Below are positions 9,767 through 19,105 of a stretch of DNA of 25,594 nt, piece by piece. Position 1 is the first letter of the stretch. Each line of letters begins with the position of its first letter. The notes beneath the pieces were generated by a model that was not told where the DNA came from, did no database searches, and saw only the letters and a program-made list of their open reading frames with translations. The position numbers were made by a program, and so were the translations under genes. Where the stretch lies: NCBI GenBank assembly GCA_033557675.1, contig JAWQRM010000251.1:1-25594 (forward strand), written 5' to 3'. Origin of the DNA: Coptodactyla brooksi (taxonomy: Eukaryota; Arthropoda; Insecta; Coleoptera; Scarabaeidae).

Positions 9767-10213
9767 TTAACAGATTTTATTTAAAATTAACGTAAATAAC
9801 ATTAGGTTACAATAGAAAGTCGTTTGCCGGTTTATTATTTCAGCACTACTATTTACTGCCGCTCTCTCACGTATCCCAACATGCATTTCTCGAATCAATA
9901 CACCACCATTGCAAAAATCCTCTTCGCACAAGTAACACTCTTCCCTTTCTACTTCCCCACAATTCGTCGTATTACTATCTGCACAAGATTTCAGCGTACT
10001 ACCGTTGTTCCTCAACGACAAACACTTATCGAAGTATAACAAATCGCAGGTGTCATTTTCTGGACGCGAACATGGCGGAATGTTTCGCACTTCCTGTTCG
10101 TTGAAATCTACACTATCAGCACATCGGTAACAGAGCAACGGTTGGACGACGCAAACATTGAAAATGGTTAAAAATGACAAAATCGTGAAAAGAGAACAAT
10201 TTAGTCGCTGCAT
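9767..10213 (-). CDS. Ly6/DUF753-like GPI-anchored three-finger protein
   Basis: A predicted secreted, lipid-anchored small cysteine-rich protein of 148 residues, intact and apparently single-exon. Residues 1 to about 25 form a signal peptide with a hydrophobic core (FTILSFLTIFNVCVV). The mature part starts at LLCYRC and has ten cysteines at 28, 31, 48, 56, 64, 77, 85, 93, 96 and 101, ending in CN (101-102) as in Ly6/uPAR folds. NXS/T sites occur at residues 53, 70, 81 and 121. Residues 133-148 form a hydrophobic tail that fits a GPI-anchor signal. Insect proteins of this type (DUF753, Ly6) act at cell surfaces, often in junctions or ion-channel control; the target of this one cannot be told. 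Cysteine spacing matches the protein at 15112-15564, so the two are paralogues. The gene lies between two repeat blocks (B1 upstream, A1 downstream). Confidence 0.85.
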   Translation of the reverse strand: MQRLNCSLFTILSFLTIFNVCVVQPLLCYRCADSVDFNEQEVRNIPPCSRPENDTCDLLYFDKCLSLRNNGSTLKSCADSNTTNCGEVEREECYLCEEDFCNGGVLIREMHVGIRERAAVNSSAEIINRQTTFYCNLMLFTLILNKIC

Positions 10214-10461
10214 TTGAAGAACTGAATATGCTCTATTTTGACAGAAAAACTCTTAATTAGGAAATTGTGCAAAACGTGTCACGGAATAGATGTCACTTGG
10301 AAAATGACATCGATGCTATTCGTTCCGAGTTTTAGTCCGGTTAAAAATGGCCGCATTGGTTATAATTATCAATCACAATAGATTGGAACGGAGTAATTGT
10401 GGTTGTCTCTAATCAATTTTCGTTTCAAGTCTACACGCCGATATTCTATTTAAGACTCGTT

Positions 10462-10922
10462 AGTAAAATGTGTTGACATTTAGAGGAATATTAAAAATCA
10501 ATAGAAGAAATTTTGAATTCAGACTAACTTCGGGCAATCCATCAAGCTTTCTACATTCTTAATCTAGATAAGAGTATTTATTATTTTAATTTATTTAACC
10601 AAATCTATCACGTAATTCCAATGTACCGAATCGTTCGTCTTCATATTGCCTAGCTACTATCTCGTAAATTTCAATATTCGAGTTGCTAACCATTCCCCAC
10701 AGCTGCATTCCATAGTTCCATATTAGCTTTAATATCATGCTGTAAAGCAATTTCTTATTTTCTAAGTAAAGCTGTGGTGTCCGTCCAAGCTGTCAATAGA
10801 TAATTCGTAATTTGTGATAAATATGTTTCTCTGTCCAAATAAGTGAAGGTATTGTGGGTGATCATTGACCCATATATATTAATATTCCATATTTTATGTC
10901 ATTGCTGTCTTGTATGCCACTG
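10462..10922 (-). mobile_element. Jockey-type LINE 3' end relic, direct repeat block B copy 1
   Basis: On the - strand the segment near 10615-10740 translates to ILKLIWNYGMQLWGMVSNSN, matching the conserved LKPIW-YG-QLWG-ASNSNI region near the end of Jockey-clade reverse transcriptase ORF2. Stops elsewhere show it is dead. The rest is 3' untranslated sequence. A diverged direct copy lies at 11532-12049, which is longer because it holds about 55 extra bases near 11906-11965. Confidence 0.8.
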
Positions 10923-10947
10923 TTTTTTCCAAAACATCATTACAGTA
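10922..10947. repeat. Isolated mariner-end-like fragment
   Basis: TTTTTTCCAAAACATCATTACAGTA resembles the outer border of the - strand mariner relic at about 9180-9206. It sits between LINE block B1 and repeat X copy 2. Short length limits certainty. Confidence 0.45.
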
Positions 10948-10987
10948 CTTAAATGTAATAATTTCGCATAGATTGTTTGCACACTAG

Positions 10988-11110
10988 ATTTGACAGTTTT
11001 TGGTCCACATCTCTAAAGGGAGGCATTTTTGGTTATAGGTTTATTTGTAAAATAAAAAATATTTTATTTAACCTCCCCTATATACCCTAAGACGTTGTAA
11101 CATGAATTCC
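10988..11110 (-). repeat. Dispersed repeat X, copy 2 (inverted relative to 7748-7979)
   Basis: It carries ATTTGACAGTTTTTGGTC (10988-11005) and, further right, CCTCCCCTATATACCCTAAG. Both are inverse matches to copy 1. The middle has no mariner sequence, so it shows the uninterrupted state. No coding frame is seen. Confidence 0.75.
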
Positions 11111-11238
11111 CCAACATCGCGTATAAAACCGCGAATTGTACGCTTCACGATACAGTCTACTTCAAGAGTTTAGATCATCGACAATAATTCTCGTTTCCCA
11201 TACAATCAACAAGCCTAAAGTTTGAAGAAAAAAAGTTG

Positions 11239-11512
11239 GGAGGTTCTTCTTCCGGTCGAAGGACCTTTCATTCTCGTAAATAAGGTTTCCTAATAAAAAG
11301 ACATAAAAGGTAGATATTTTTGTAATTTAGTTTTATGTCCTTTATTCGTAGGCGTGTAGGTATACCACCTGTATCGCGGGAGCGTAAGTACTAGACGGCG
11401 CAATGTATCATTGATTCGCTGTAGTACCGAATTTTTTCCTTCTAGGATTGGGAATTAGTAGCACGATGCCTATACCGCGGGGATGTAAGTAATAGATAGC
11501 GAAGTAGGTGAT
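11239..11512. repeat. Direct repeat block A, copy 2
   Basis: Second copy of block A (see 9287-9555), with the same order of motifs and the two internal TATCGCGGG-like sub-repeats (11372 and about 11471). It is followed within about 20 bp by LINE block B2. In copy 1 the A and B blocks are about 0.9 kb apart. Confidence 0.85.
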
Positions 11513-11531
11513 AGATGGCGCTGTAAATGGC

Positions 11532-12049
11532 AAGTAAAGTGTATTGACATTTAGAGGAATATCAAAAACCAGTAGAAGAAATTATGAATTCACACTAACT
11601 TCGGGCAATCCATCAAGCTTTCTAAATTCTTAATCTAGAATAAGATTTATTATTTTAATTTATTTAACCAAATTTATCACGTAATTCCAATGTACTGAAT
11701 CGTTCGTCTTCATATTGCCTAGCTGCTATCTCGTAAATTTCAATGTTCGAATTGCTAACCATTCTCCACAGCTGCATTCCATAGTTCCATATTAGCTTTA
11801 GTATCACGCTATAAAGCAATGCATTATTTTCTAAGCAAAGCTGTGGTGTCCGTCCAAGCCATCAATAGATAATTCGTAATTTGTGATAAATACGTTTCTC
11901 TATCCAAATACGTTTTTCCAAGGTCAGTCTTGTGATCTACTGGTTGTTTAATGATCTATTTACGAAAAGTGAAGGTATTGTGGGTGAGCATTGATATATA
12001 TATATTAAGATTCCATATTTTATGTCAATGCTGTCTTGTATGTCACTGC
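11532..12049 (-). mobile_element. Jockey-type LINE 3' end relic, direct repeat block B copy 2
   Basis: The same LINE tail as at 10462-10922, including the IWNYGMQLW-type region near 11690-11810 on the - strand, with point differences and an extra segment near 11906-11965. Because A and B lie side by side here, this copy probably shows the original arrangement of the composite. Confidence 0.8.
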
Positions 12050-14820
12050 TTCCCTGTGTATGTAGATGAATAGCGTCATTAGTAGTATACAGGAAAAGTA
12101 TGTATTACAGACTTAATTATACAAAATGAAATAGTATCAAGATTTTAATTTTCAAGCAAGTGAGAAGTTTTTACAAATAACAAATGAAAGTAATAAAGCT
12201 ATTCAATTAAAAAAATATCAGGGACACTTGTAATGAAAACAATACAATAACAAAAAGTAAACAACCCAAAATGAACAAAACTAAAATGCAGAAGCACTAA
12301 ACTATTTTATTTCATGTTCATATACATTTCCATTTCGACCGACGCATATGTCGTTTCTTATCAAGAAAGGCTGTAACAAATGATCTCGGATGCTGTTCTT
12401 TAAGCTTGCTTTACTAGTGATATGATGCCAGGGAGACAGATATAATAAGAGCCCTCCATTATTTATATTGTCCATTCCCACCAACGATCAAATATTTCGT
12501 GCTACATCCTAATTCTATTTGAGCTAATTGGAACACGAAACGAAAATTGAGGACAAGAACAGGGGAAAATAGCGTCTTGCAGATCTGCAGATAGAACCTT
12601 TATAATTAATGTAAACGATGACTCAGAAATAACTGAAGACAGCACTGAAGAGGATAAACTATATTTGATCAATGATTTATAATTAATGCCAAATTAGTTT
12701 TCCCACACGAAATTCGATGTGGTATTGATCAATCTTATACAATATATTGTAAGTTTGTACTAAAAAACGTATGTAAATTTGTTGACTTTGTTGGTAAGAA
12801 ATTGTGTAACATTGACAACGATTTAAGAGAAATAAATAAAGTAGCATTATTCAAGCGGAAACTAAAATTCTTTGTGCTCACTCAAAAATAAATTAATGTA
12901 GTTTAGGTGATACACAGAAGGATTCAATAATAATAAGTACAATGGGCTGACATATAAATTCTAATTAACTATATTTTGTAAAGTTATTCATATGTGTATA
13001 GAATTTCTTTAACCTCCTCAAAAAGTTCTAACATAATAATTGGTACACCAGGACCCTACATAATTCTCTGATGATCCCTTTAATCACTGAATTAGGAATG
13101 CATTTAATCGGTAGATTCATATAGTTTCATAGATACTGAGAGAGACGGTGGGTCGGCGGGATTTAACTTCATGTTTACAGTTAATCAAGTTTTGCATAAC
13201 TGTTCAAGCCACAAGATATCCGATACCTTGAAGTATATAAGATATCCGATATCAAGACATACGAAATGACAAACATAAAAAAATGTGCAACAAGTCAATT
13301 CAAATTGAATTTATTTAAAAATAACTATCGTACAAGATAACCCCACAATAATCAATTAATAATCGACTTATTTAATCCTACATAGTTCTTTTTCTGTAGT
13401 TGTTATGAAGAAAATATTGTATTATTGTACTATTAATTTTTCCGTTATGAACAAACTTTTCAAAAATAAATCATTTATTGATTGGAATAAAATTACCCAA
13501 AATTTTAACTTACAATTAGTAAATGAGTCTGACGCATCATGCCTTCCATAAAACACCGCATCACACTTCGTATAGGAGGACGAAGAAATACAAGAAACAG
13601 AAAATGCACTCTAAATATTTTAAAAAACTTGTAAACATTTTAAGCGATGTTCAATGTTGCAACTGTTATTCGAATTATTTAGTCATCACTATTCATTACT
13701 AAAAAACAATATTATCGATAGTGGGCGTGGATTTCTTTGTTGTATAACTTAATAATTAATATAACTATAGATACGAGTACGTAATCCATAGATACTTATA
13801 GACTGCTTATAGACTATAAGTCATTTTTGTCCAAATTCGTTACGTTTCAGATTATTTAGAACTTGAACTCATCCCATTATCATCATCAAAAATCAGTGCT
13901 TTTATTTAAAACTACCTGTTCTTGTTCTATGACAAAGGGTTTGCATTTTTTCTTTCTATGCGCTTTTAAAGACAGGGGTCAATACTTTTGATGGCAATAG
14001 TATCTTTTTAAAGAGCAAACTTTTCATATTTATGTACTTCATACTATTATGGCGTACAAATTTAATGTTATTATTCTTATGTGTTTTGTTATTGGATGAA
14101 ATATTTGTTAGAATACTTTTGGCAGGGTTAACCGTTATGTATAAATATATATTAATAAATTTTTCTAAATATAATATTTCTTTACTATACGAATTTGAAT
14201 ATAAAATATTGCACCGAACTTACTTCTAGTATAAATCTGATCAAACGAAAAGTTGTGCACAAACCATTTGGTGTGCAATAACAGCTTGTAATAGCGGGAA
14301 TTTAATTTGCGGTCGTATTAACCGCAATGCTGTGGTTAAGGAGTTAGATGTATATTTCTTGTGAGCGATCTGCCAAAAAGCATAAAGTGGACAGAAAAGT
14401 CAGGCAATTTCTTTATAAATTCGTTTATATATGCACAATGCCCCAGAGGTATGGAATAATGGTTCTACACCCTTAACAAGACTTTATATTAAAAAATGTT
14501 TCAAACAAAGGTTACTTAGCACAACCATGCGCATGTTTTCACTTAGTGCAAAAAAAATTGTGATTAAGTCATTTTGAGTGATGAGCACTAAAACAGAGCA
14601 CTCTGTATATTTTTGGTTTTTTGGATTACTCTTGGTAAGACCTTTGAAAATCATATGAAGATTTAAGGTCATCAAGTTGATAGTATTTGAGATATTCGCG
14701 TTTTTATTATAATAAGTAAATTTAAAGATTTCCGTGGAAATTAATACATTAGTGGTTAAAAAATTAATGGTTAAAGAAATACAATAACGTAAGTTTTGAA
14801 CCAAAAAACACAAAATCTTA
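12050..14820. other. AT-rich region without a supported gene
   Basis: Nothing gene-like is convincing. A + strand frame of about 68 codons near 12674-12880 ends in LREINKVALFKRKLKFFVL. This resembles the last residues of some non-LTR reverse transcriptases (LR...F...F-K-LK..L) and may be a LINE scrap. A 13-bp sequence (AAGATATCCGATA) is repeated at about 13213 and 13239. A short hydrophobic frame at 14032-14229 is likely AT-rich noise, as is 14484-14813 (-). Confidence 0.4.
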
Positions 14821-14911
14821 CACTGTATATACAGGGTTTATATTGTATATTTAGGTCTCCTCTACCTACCCTTACATTTCTGACATATAGTTTAGAAACA
14901 CCCTGGATATG

Positions 14912-14945
14912 AAGACATAAGCCTTCAAACGCAGAGGATAATTAC
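14912..14945 (+). repeat. 34-bp dispersed repeat, arm 1
   Basis: The reverse complement of this sequence matches 19459-19492 with only two differences. The core is CCTTCAAACGCAG. Some looser similarity extends towards CCCTGGATAT. It may be the end of a small non-autonomous element. Confidence 0.7.
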
Positions 14946-15111
14946 TTTTGGATATTAATATCCAAATTCCATATTATAAAGATAATAATAACATGTTATT
15001 TATGCAAACAAATATGCCAGCAAGCAAAACTAGTAGACGTAGATAAATTAGTTGTATTGATCAGAGGTGTCATATTTGACACTGACAGATTCTTGCAACA
15101 CAACATTGTAA

Positions 15112-15564
15112 ATGTATATTGGCTTGGCTCAACTAAGCCCGAGAATCTGCTACGTATGCATTCTCCTCAACTCTTTTTCGCTGCCGTTCGTACGCAGTTT
15201 GAAGTGTTTACTATGTTTCGATGGGTCGAGAGAAGCTCTGGACGAAATGCTTCCATTTTTGACAAATGTTATGATACCGGAATGTAAGAATCCAAAAAAC
15301 TACACCTGTAACTGGAGATATGCCGACAGCTGTGCTACTTTAAAACTTCACAATTCAGTGTATAAGGGATGTGTAATGGCTCAAGAAGAAAATTGTGAGG
15401 AGCGTCAAGATTGTTTCTTGTGTAACAATGATTTTTGTAATATAGACCGAAATATCCGTCAAAATCTAGAAATGAAGAATAATCAATCTGTAAATTCCAG
15501 CAAAAATCTTGTAGCAGCTAGTTTTGCACTAATAATAAACCTTGCTATACTTAGTCGATTTTAA
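15112..15564 (+). CDS. Ly6/DUF753-like GPI-anchored three-finger protein, second copy
   Basis: Paralogue of the 9767-10213 protein, on the opposite strand. The open frame gives 150 residues with cysteines at 32, 35, 58, 66, 74, 87, 95, 101, 104 and 109. Spacings of 8, 8, 13 and 8 between the third and seventh are the same as in the paralogue. The last is followed by N, and residues 133-149 form a hydrophobic tail (VAASFALIINLAILS) for a GPI anchor. The start is uncertain. Starting at 15112, a weak signal peptide (ICYVCILLNSFSLPFV) is available. A pyrimidine-rich tract ending in CAG at 15195-15197 is a strong splice acceptor just before LKCLLC, so the true protein may begin in an unseen upstream exon with this exon starting at 15198 (third codon base). 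The stop at 15562-15564 is 33 nt before the acceptor of the next gene's exon. Confidence 0.78.
   Translation: MYIGLAQLSPRICYVCILLNSFSLPFVRSLKCLLCFDGSREALDEMLPFLTNVMIPECKNPKNYTCNWRYADSCATLKLHNSVYKGCVMAQEENCEERQDCFLCNNDFCNIDRNIRQNLEMKNNQSVNSSKNLVAASFALIINLAILSRF
15195..15197 (+). promoter_or_regulatory. Candidate splice acceptor inside the Ly6-like frame
   Basis: CTCTTTTTCGCTGCCGTTCG followed by TACGCAG forms a pyrimidine tract and AG directly ahead of the codons for LKCLLC. Genes of this family often place an intron between signal peptide and mature domain, which favours real use of this site. Confidence 0.5.
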
Positions 15565-15597
15565 CATTGCCTTTTCATTTTTTTTATCAAATACGAG

Positions 15598-15946
15598 CTG
15601 TATCCAAACATGAGAGATCTATTTCAGCGGAACACTTCATTCTTCATTCCTGCAGTTGAGCATTTATCTTTGTTACAGGAAAGTTCTAGACCAAATCCTG
15701 CGGTCATTGCAGTACCACATCAAGAACCTTACCACCAGTTTGTGCCACGTCAAAATGTACCAGTTGTCAGCATTTCAAATCAAGACGATTTTGCCCAACA
15801 TATTGTTGATCAGAGGAATGGATTGCTTAGCACAAAAGCACAACTAGAGTCAGCTCAGATGCCTCAATTTCCACAATATGCCCCACAAACGTCAAATTGG
15901 TTATCTCATCAACCTGGACCACTAATCCCTCAAGCAACTCAATATG
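15598..15946 (+). CDS. Exon of an unrecognised multi-exon gene (Gln/Pro-rich)
   Basis: A coding exon of 349 nt, in frame from 15598. A long pyrimidine tract (15567-15587) precedes AG at 15596-15597, and the donor GTAAGA begins at 15947. An ATG at 15610 could be the start if upstream exons are untranslated; an in-frame stop at 15562 rules out a longer reading. The product is rich in Gln, Pro, Ser and His (for example VPHQEPYHQFVPRQNVP, MPQFPQYAPQTSNW), without a known domain or membrane segment, and looks largely disordered. A possible short helical stretch is RNGLLSTKAQLESAQ. The exon ends after the first base of a codon, whereas the next clear exon at 23177 needs two, so either a small exon is missing or another acceptor is used. 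No protein name can be given. Confidence 0.65.
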
Positions 15947-16219
15947 GTAAGAAAGAAAAACAGTATCATCGTATACTGTTAACGATTACAATTAACCATA
16001 TAGTTTACATTTAACTATATAGTTTACAATTAACACAATTTACATAAAAACTATATGTTAATTTTGTATGTATAATCAAACTTTCTGTTCATGTGGTTTA
16101 GTGTAGTAAATTTTTAGCAGCAGAAATGTGTATATCATTGTGTTTTTCTACTCAGAATTTTTTAACACTTCATATTTACTTGCATTTTTACAATTTTATT
16201 AAAATTTTAGGGATTTTCC

Positions 16220-16825
16220 ATGCCAAAAGAAAGTAAAAAAAAATAAACGAAAAGAAAGGTTATATCTTTAGAAAGCAAAATTAAAGTTTTAACTCGTCTG
16301 CATAACGGAAAAAGAGTAACAGATGTTGCCCAATTTTATTCCATGAATGAAGCCATAATAAGTACAACAAGAAAAAATGAAGAGTTCATTAGAAAACGTG
16401 TAGCGGTTGGATCTTCTACGAGTATGAGCAGAGCTTCATACGTAAGAGATGTTGCAATGAAAAATATGGAAAAAGCATTAATGATATGGCTAGAAGACAC
16501 CACCCATCCCAAAAGCGGATTCCAAAAGATATCAATACAATTACAAATAAGGCTTTGCAGATTTATGAAAAAATTAAGATTCAGTTACCATACTTCTTCA
16601 ATTGAAAAGAAGCTGTGTTTTTCTGCAAGCCATAGTTGTTTTGAAAGATTTAAACAAAGACATCCTTTACATAATCTAAAATTGAAATTGGCTTTGTTCA
16701 AATTATAGCCGTTAATTCCTACAATCCTGACCAGGTCTTTAGTGCTAATAAGTTCGGAATAGTTTGGAAAAAATGCCAGAAAGTATCGCTAACATCGCCA
16801 ACAAAATGCACAGTTCAATTTTATC
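16220..16825 (+). pseudogene. Tigger (pogo group) transposase N-terminal relic
   Basis: A decayed Tigger-like transposase with CENP-B-type DNA-binding domains. It starts with ATG at 16220 (MPKESKKK, then an in-frame stop at 16244-16246). The same frame then reads SLESKIKVLTRLHNGKRVTD and VAQFYSMNEAIISTTRKNEE, the first helix-turn-helix, and EKALMIWLED near 16470-16500. After a frame change comes the second DNA-binding domain with FSASHSCFERFKQRH (about 16620-16665). The DDE domain is only begun. Near 16712-16765, in another frame, NPDQVFSANKFGIVWKK replaces the usual FNADETGL, so the first catalytic aspartate is lost. Similarity ends near 16825. Confidence 0.82.
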
Positions 16826-17215
16826 TCTGACCCTAAGGTATTTCATAATTATACCAATACAGTTTACAGTGATTACAGTATTCTTGAACAGTAGTTTTAA
16901 TCCAGCAGGATTAGTGATTTATGTCAATTTTACGGCTAAATTTTTGAGTAAGCACTGAGATTTGGAAACAAAATTTAAATACTTTATTTTATTTAAAGCA
17001 ACCTAACTAATAAAGCATTTCCCTTTTTATTCCTTGGGTTACTTCATAGAAACATATAAACAGTTAGCTGTTCAAACATTTTTATCAGAATTTTGTAGTT
17101 GTTTTGTAGGTTTATTACAATTTATTCTTGTTGCAAGTTGTTGCTAAATAACCATCATACATACATAAGACAATAATTATTATAGGTCATTTAATGAGTT
17201 GGTTATTTATTTTTC

Positions 17216-17480
17216 TAGGGGACAAAAACAGTCACATATTCACCCACAAAGCGACCGGCCTGCAAGTTCCCGAAGGATTGGACACCAGGTATAACAAATA
17301 CAAGGGGGCGATGCAGACTTTGCATCGGGCTCTTGGATTTTCTAACGGCGGGTGAGAGAGGCGGGTTGCCTATATTTGCGTGCGGTAGAACGTAGGCCAC
17401 CATGATTGCACGACCGGCTCATTAGATTTACATGTATATCTAGTGTGTGCACGCCTTAACACCCGGTAGTATGCCTAGGT
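17216..17480. other. GC-richer block of unknown nature inside the intron
   Basis: This stretch is clearly less AT-rich than the 1 kb on either side. It contains no convincing open frame, tRNA boxes or repeat partner in the window. It may be a fragment of an inserted element. The DNA from 16826 to 17215 and from 17481 to 18437 shows nothing recognisable except the small palindrome at 17744-17760. Confidence 0.35.
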
Positions 17481-17743
17481 TACACTGTGTGGCGAAAGTG
17501 ATAATCGATTTTTAAGAACGTTCATTAGTCATCAAAATAAACAAATTATTCTCAATAAACTAATACATACTCTAAAATGTATAGTATGCATTTCCGGTTT
17601 TCTTCAAATTAACCAATTAACTAACCGCTTAATCAGGAATGCGAATTATCCTCCAACCAATCAAAAATTATTTCTTCTAATTAAATGTTTGATTGGTAGC
17701 ACTTTGTGAAGCTTTTCAATTTTTGATATGTTGTTTCCCTATT

Positions 17744-17760
17744 CGGTATAAGTTATACCG
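17744..17760. repeat. Short palindrome
   Basis: CGGTATA, then AGT, then TATACCG: a perfect 7-bp inverted repeat with 3-nt spacer. It may be chance in AT-rich DNA. Confidence 0.5.
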
Positions 17761-18437
17761 TGGTGACGTTTAGTTTATATGAATTTGCTGTTTTTCCGTG
17801 GATAGCTGTATATGAAGTATTCTTTTATGTTTTATTGAAACAAAAAGATCAATTGAAAGCAATTTATTTAATATATATTTACTCAAAATTGTTAATTTCC
17901 ATTCAACAATTTGTTTATTATAGTAACTCGAGTCACGTTGTGTAAATTGCTATACTAAACAGGAATCTTGGAAATTCCTATAGCAAGAGAAGCGTTAAAT
18001 AGCGAAAGTTACGGTTTTATGGTTTCTATTTGATGCACTTTTCTTTTTTTTTCATAAAATGTTCATGGCATACTAGATATATTAGAAAAAAAATATTTTT
18101 ATTACACTTCTTAGAAAAAACCTGTAGATAAGTACATTCTTAGTGATGAAGTCGAATTGAATTTTTTATGTAACATGTCATTTTGGCGTTATGTCAAAAA
18201 CTTGTGTTTTTAGATGGAAACGATAGTTGGCTGTGACCTATTAAAAATACCTCTTTTTAACAATTATGATGACATATCTTATGACACTGTTATGTTGAAA
18301 AATATGAAAGTTAGTTAGGAATCAAACCTGAAACTAACCTGATCAAACTAAGTTAGAATAAATCAATATCATCTTTAATTTTTAATACAAGAAAGGAACA
18401 TATACAACATTTATTCTTATCTAAATGTAACGCATAA

Positions 18438-18467
18438 GTTTTCTTTTATATTGATATAAAAGAAAAC
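18438..18467. repeat. Perfect 14-bp inverted repeat with 2-nt centre
   Basis: GTTTTCTTTTATAT at 18438-18451 and its exact reverse complement at 18454-18467 surround TG. It lies about 20 bp beyond the 3' end of the - strand hAT relic and may belong to it. Confidence 0.8.
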
Positions 18468-18489
18468 CAGAATGTAACTTTATGTTTCT

Positions 18490-19105
18490 TGCTTCAATTT
18501 CGGCAAATTATTATCTCACTTATATTTAACTTTTCACATAATTTATTCTTTATGGAAAGAAACCTTAGGTTCTTAATCTTTCTTGTACCATTGTGGATCT
18601 TAAATAGTATTTTATTATTTCAAGCTTTGAAAAATTACGTTCGGGCTCAGCAGTGGTTGTCGAAATTGTTAATAAAATTCTTAGGAATATAGTTACTTAA
18701 ATGGGGAAATGCATTTCCTATTTGGTGAAAATTTTAAGTCATTCTAATGAAGACCAATCACGTATGCTCTCACAGAAAATGTTACAGAACCCTTTAATTC
18801 CTTCATAGAGCCCGTACAACATTTTCTCACTTTGTTTTTTTCTTCGCGTTTTAAATTTGGTATATTGTCCTTAGTTCTTCTGAATTTAAATCAACCTTCG
18901 TCTACTATTTATAAAAAGTACTGTTGACAAAAGTTAATTTTTCAGCATCGTTAACCTGAGAATCTTCTCCTCCATAATCAAAATGGTGCTTCCCTTTTCT
19001 AATTTTATTTTTTTTTAATTCTGGAGAAATATTAAATTTTGTACTTAATTTTTCAGCTTCGACTTTTGATTCCAGAAAATCAACATTTCTAATTGCTACA
19101 ACTGG
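18490..19105 (-). pseudogene. hAT transposase C-terminal relic (ZMYM/DUF4371-like)
   Basis: Reading the - strand, 19102-18900 gives an open frame including KVEAEKLSTKFNISPE and RKGKHHFDYGGEDSQ. This fits the spacer with the FDYE motif in DUF4371/zinc-finger-MYM-like hAT proteins. Further down, 18690-18600 reads RILLTISTTTAEPERNFSKL and KYYLRSTMVQERLRT, the family's hAT dimerisation motif (LLTIPVT-ASAERSFSKL-LIK-YLRSTMSQERL). A single-base frameshift then leads to LRFLSIKNKLCEKLNISEII near 18500-18570. The catalytic core is missing or unreadable. No long open frame marks this relic, so it is easily overlooked. It lies antisense within the host gene's intron. Confidence 0.8.

Noticed and set aside
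14032..14229. Hydrophobic start (MLLFLCVLLL) as signal-peptide exon for the second Ly6 gene
   Set aside because: No donor in the required phase was found at its end, and AT-rich DNA easily gives such hydrophobic frames. It remains only a remote possibility.
14484..14813. 109-residue - strand frame
   Set aside because: Composition is that of translated AT-rich DNA, with no domain or homologue recognised.
17216..17480. tRNA-derived SINE
   Set aside because: No convincing A and B boxes of a tRNA promoter on either strand.
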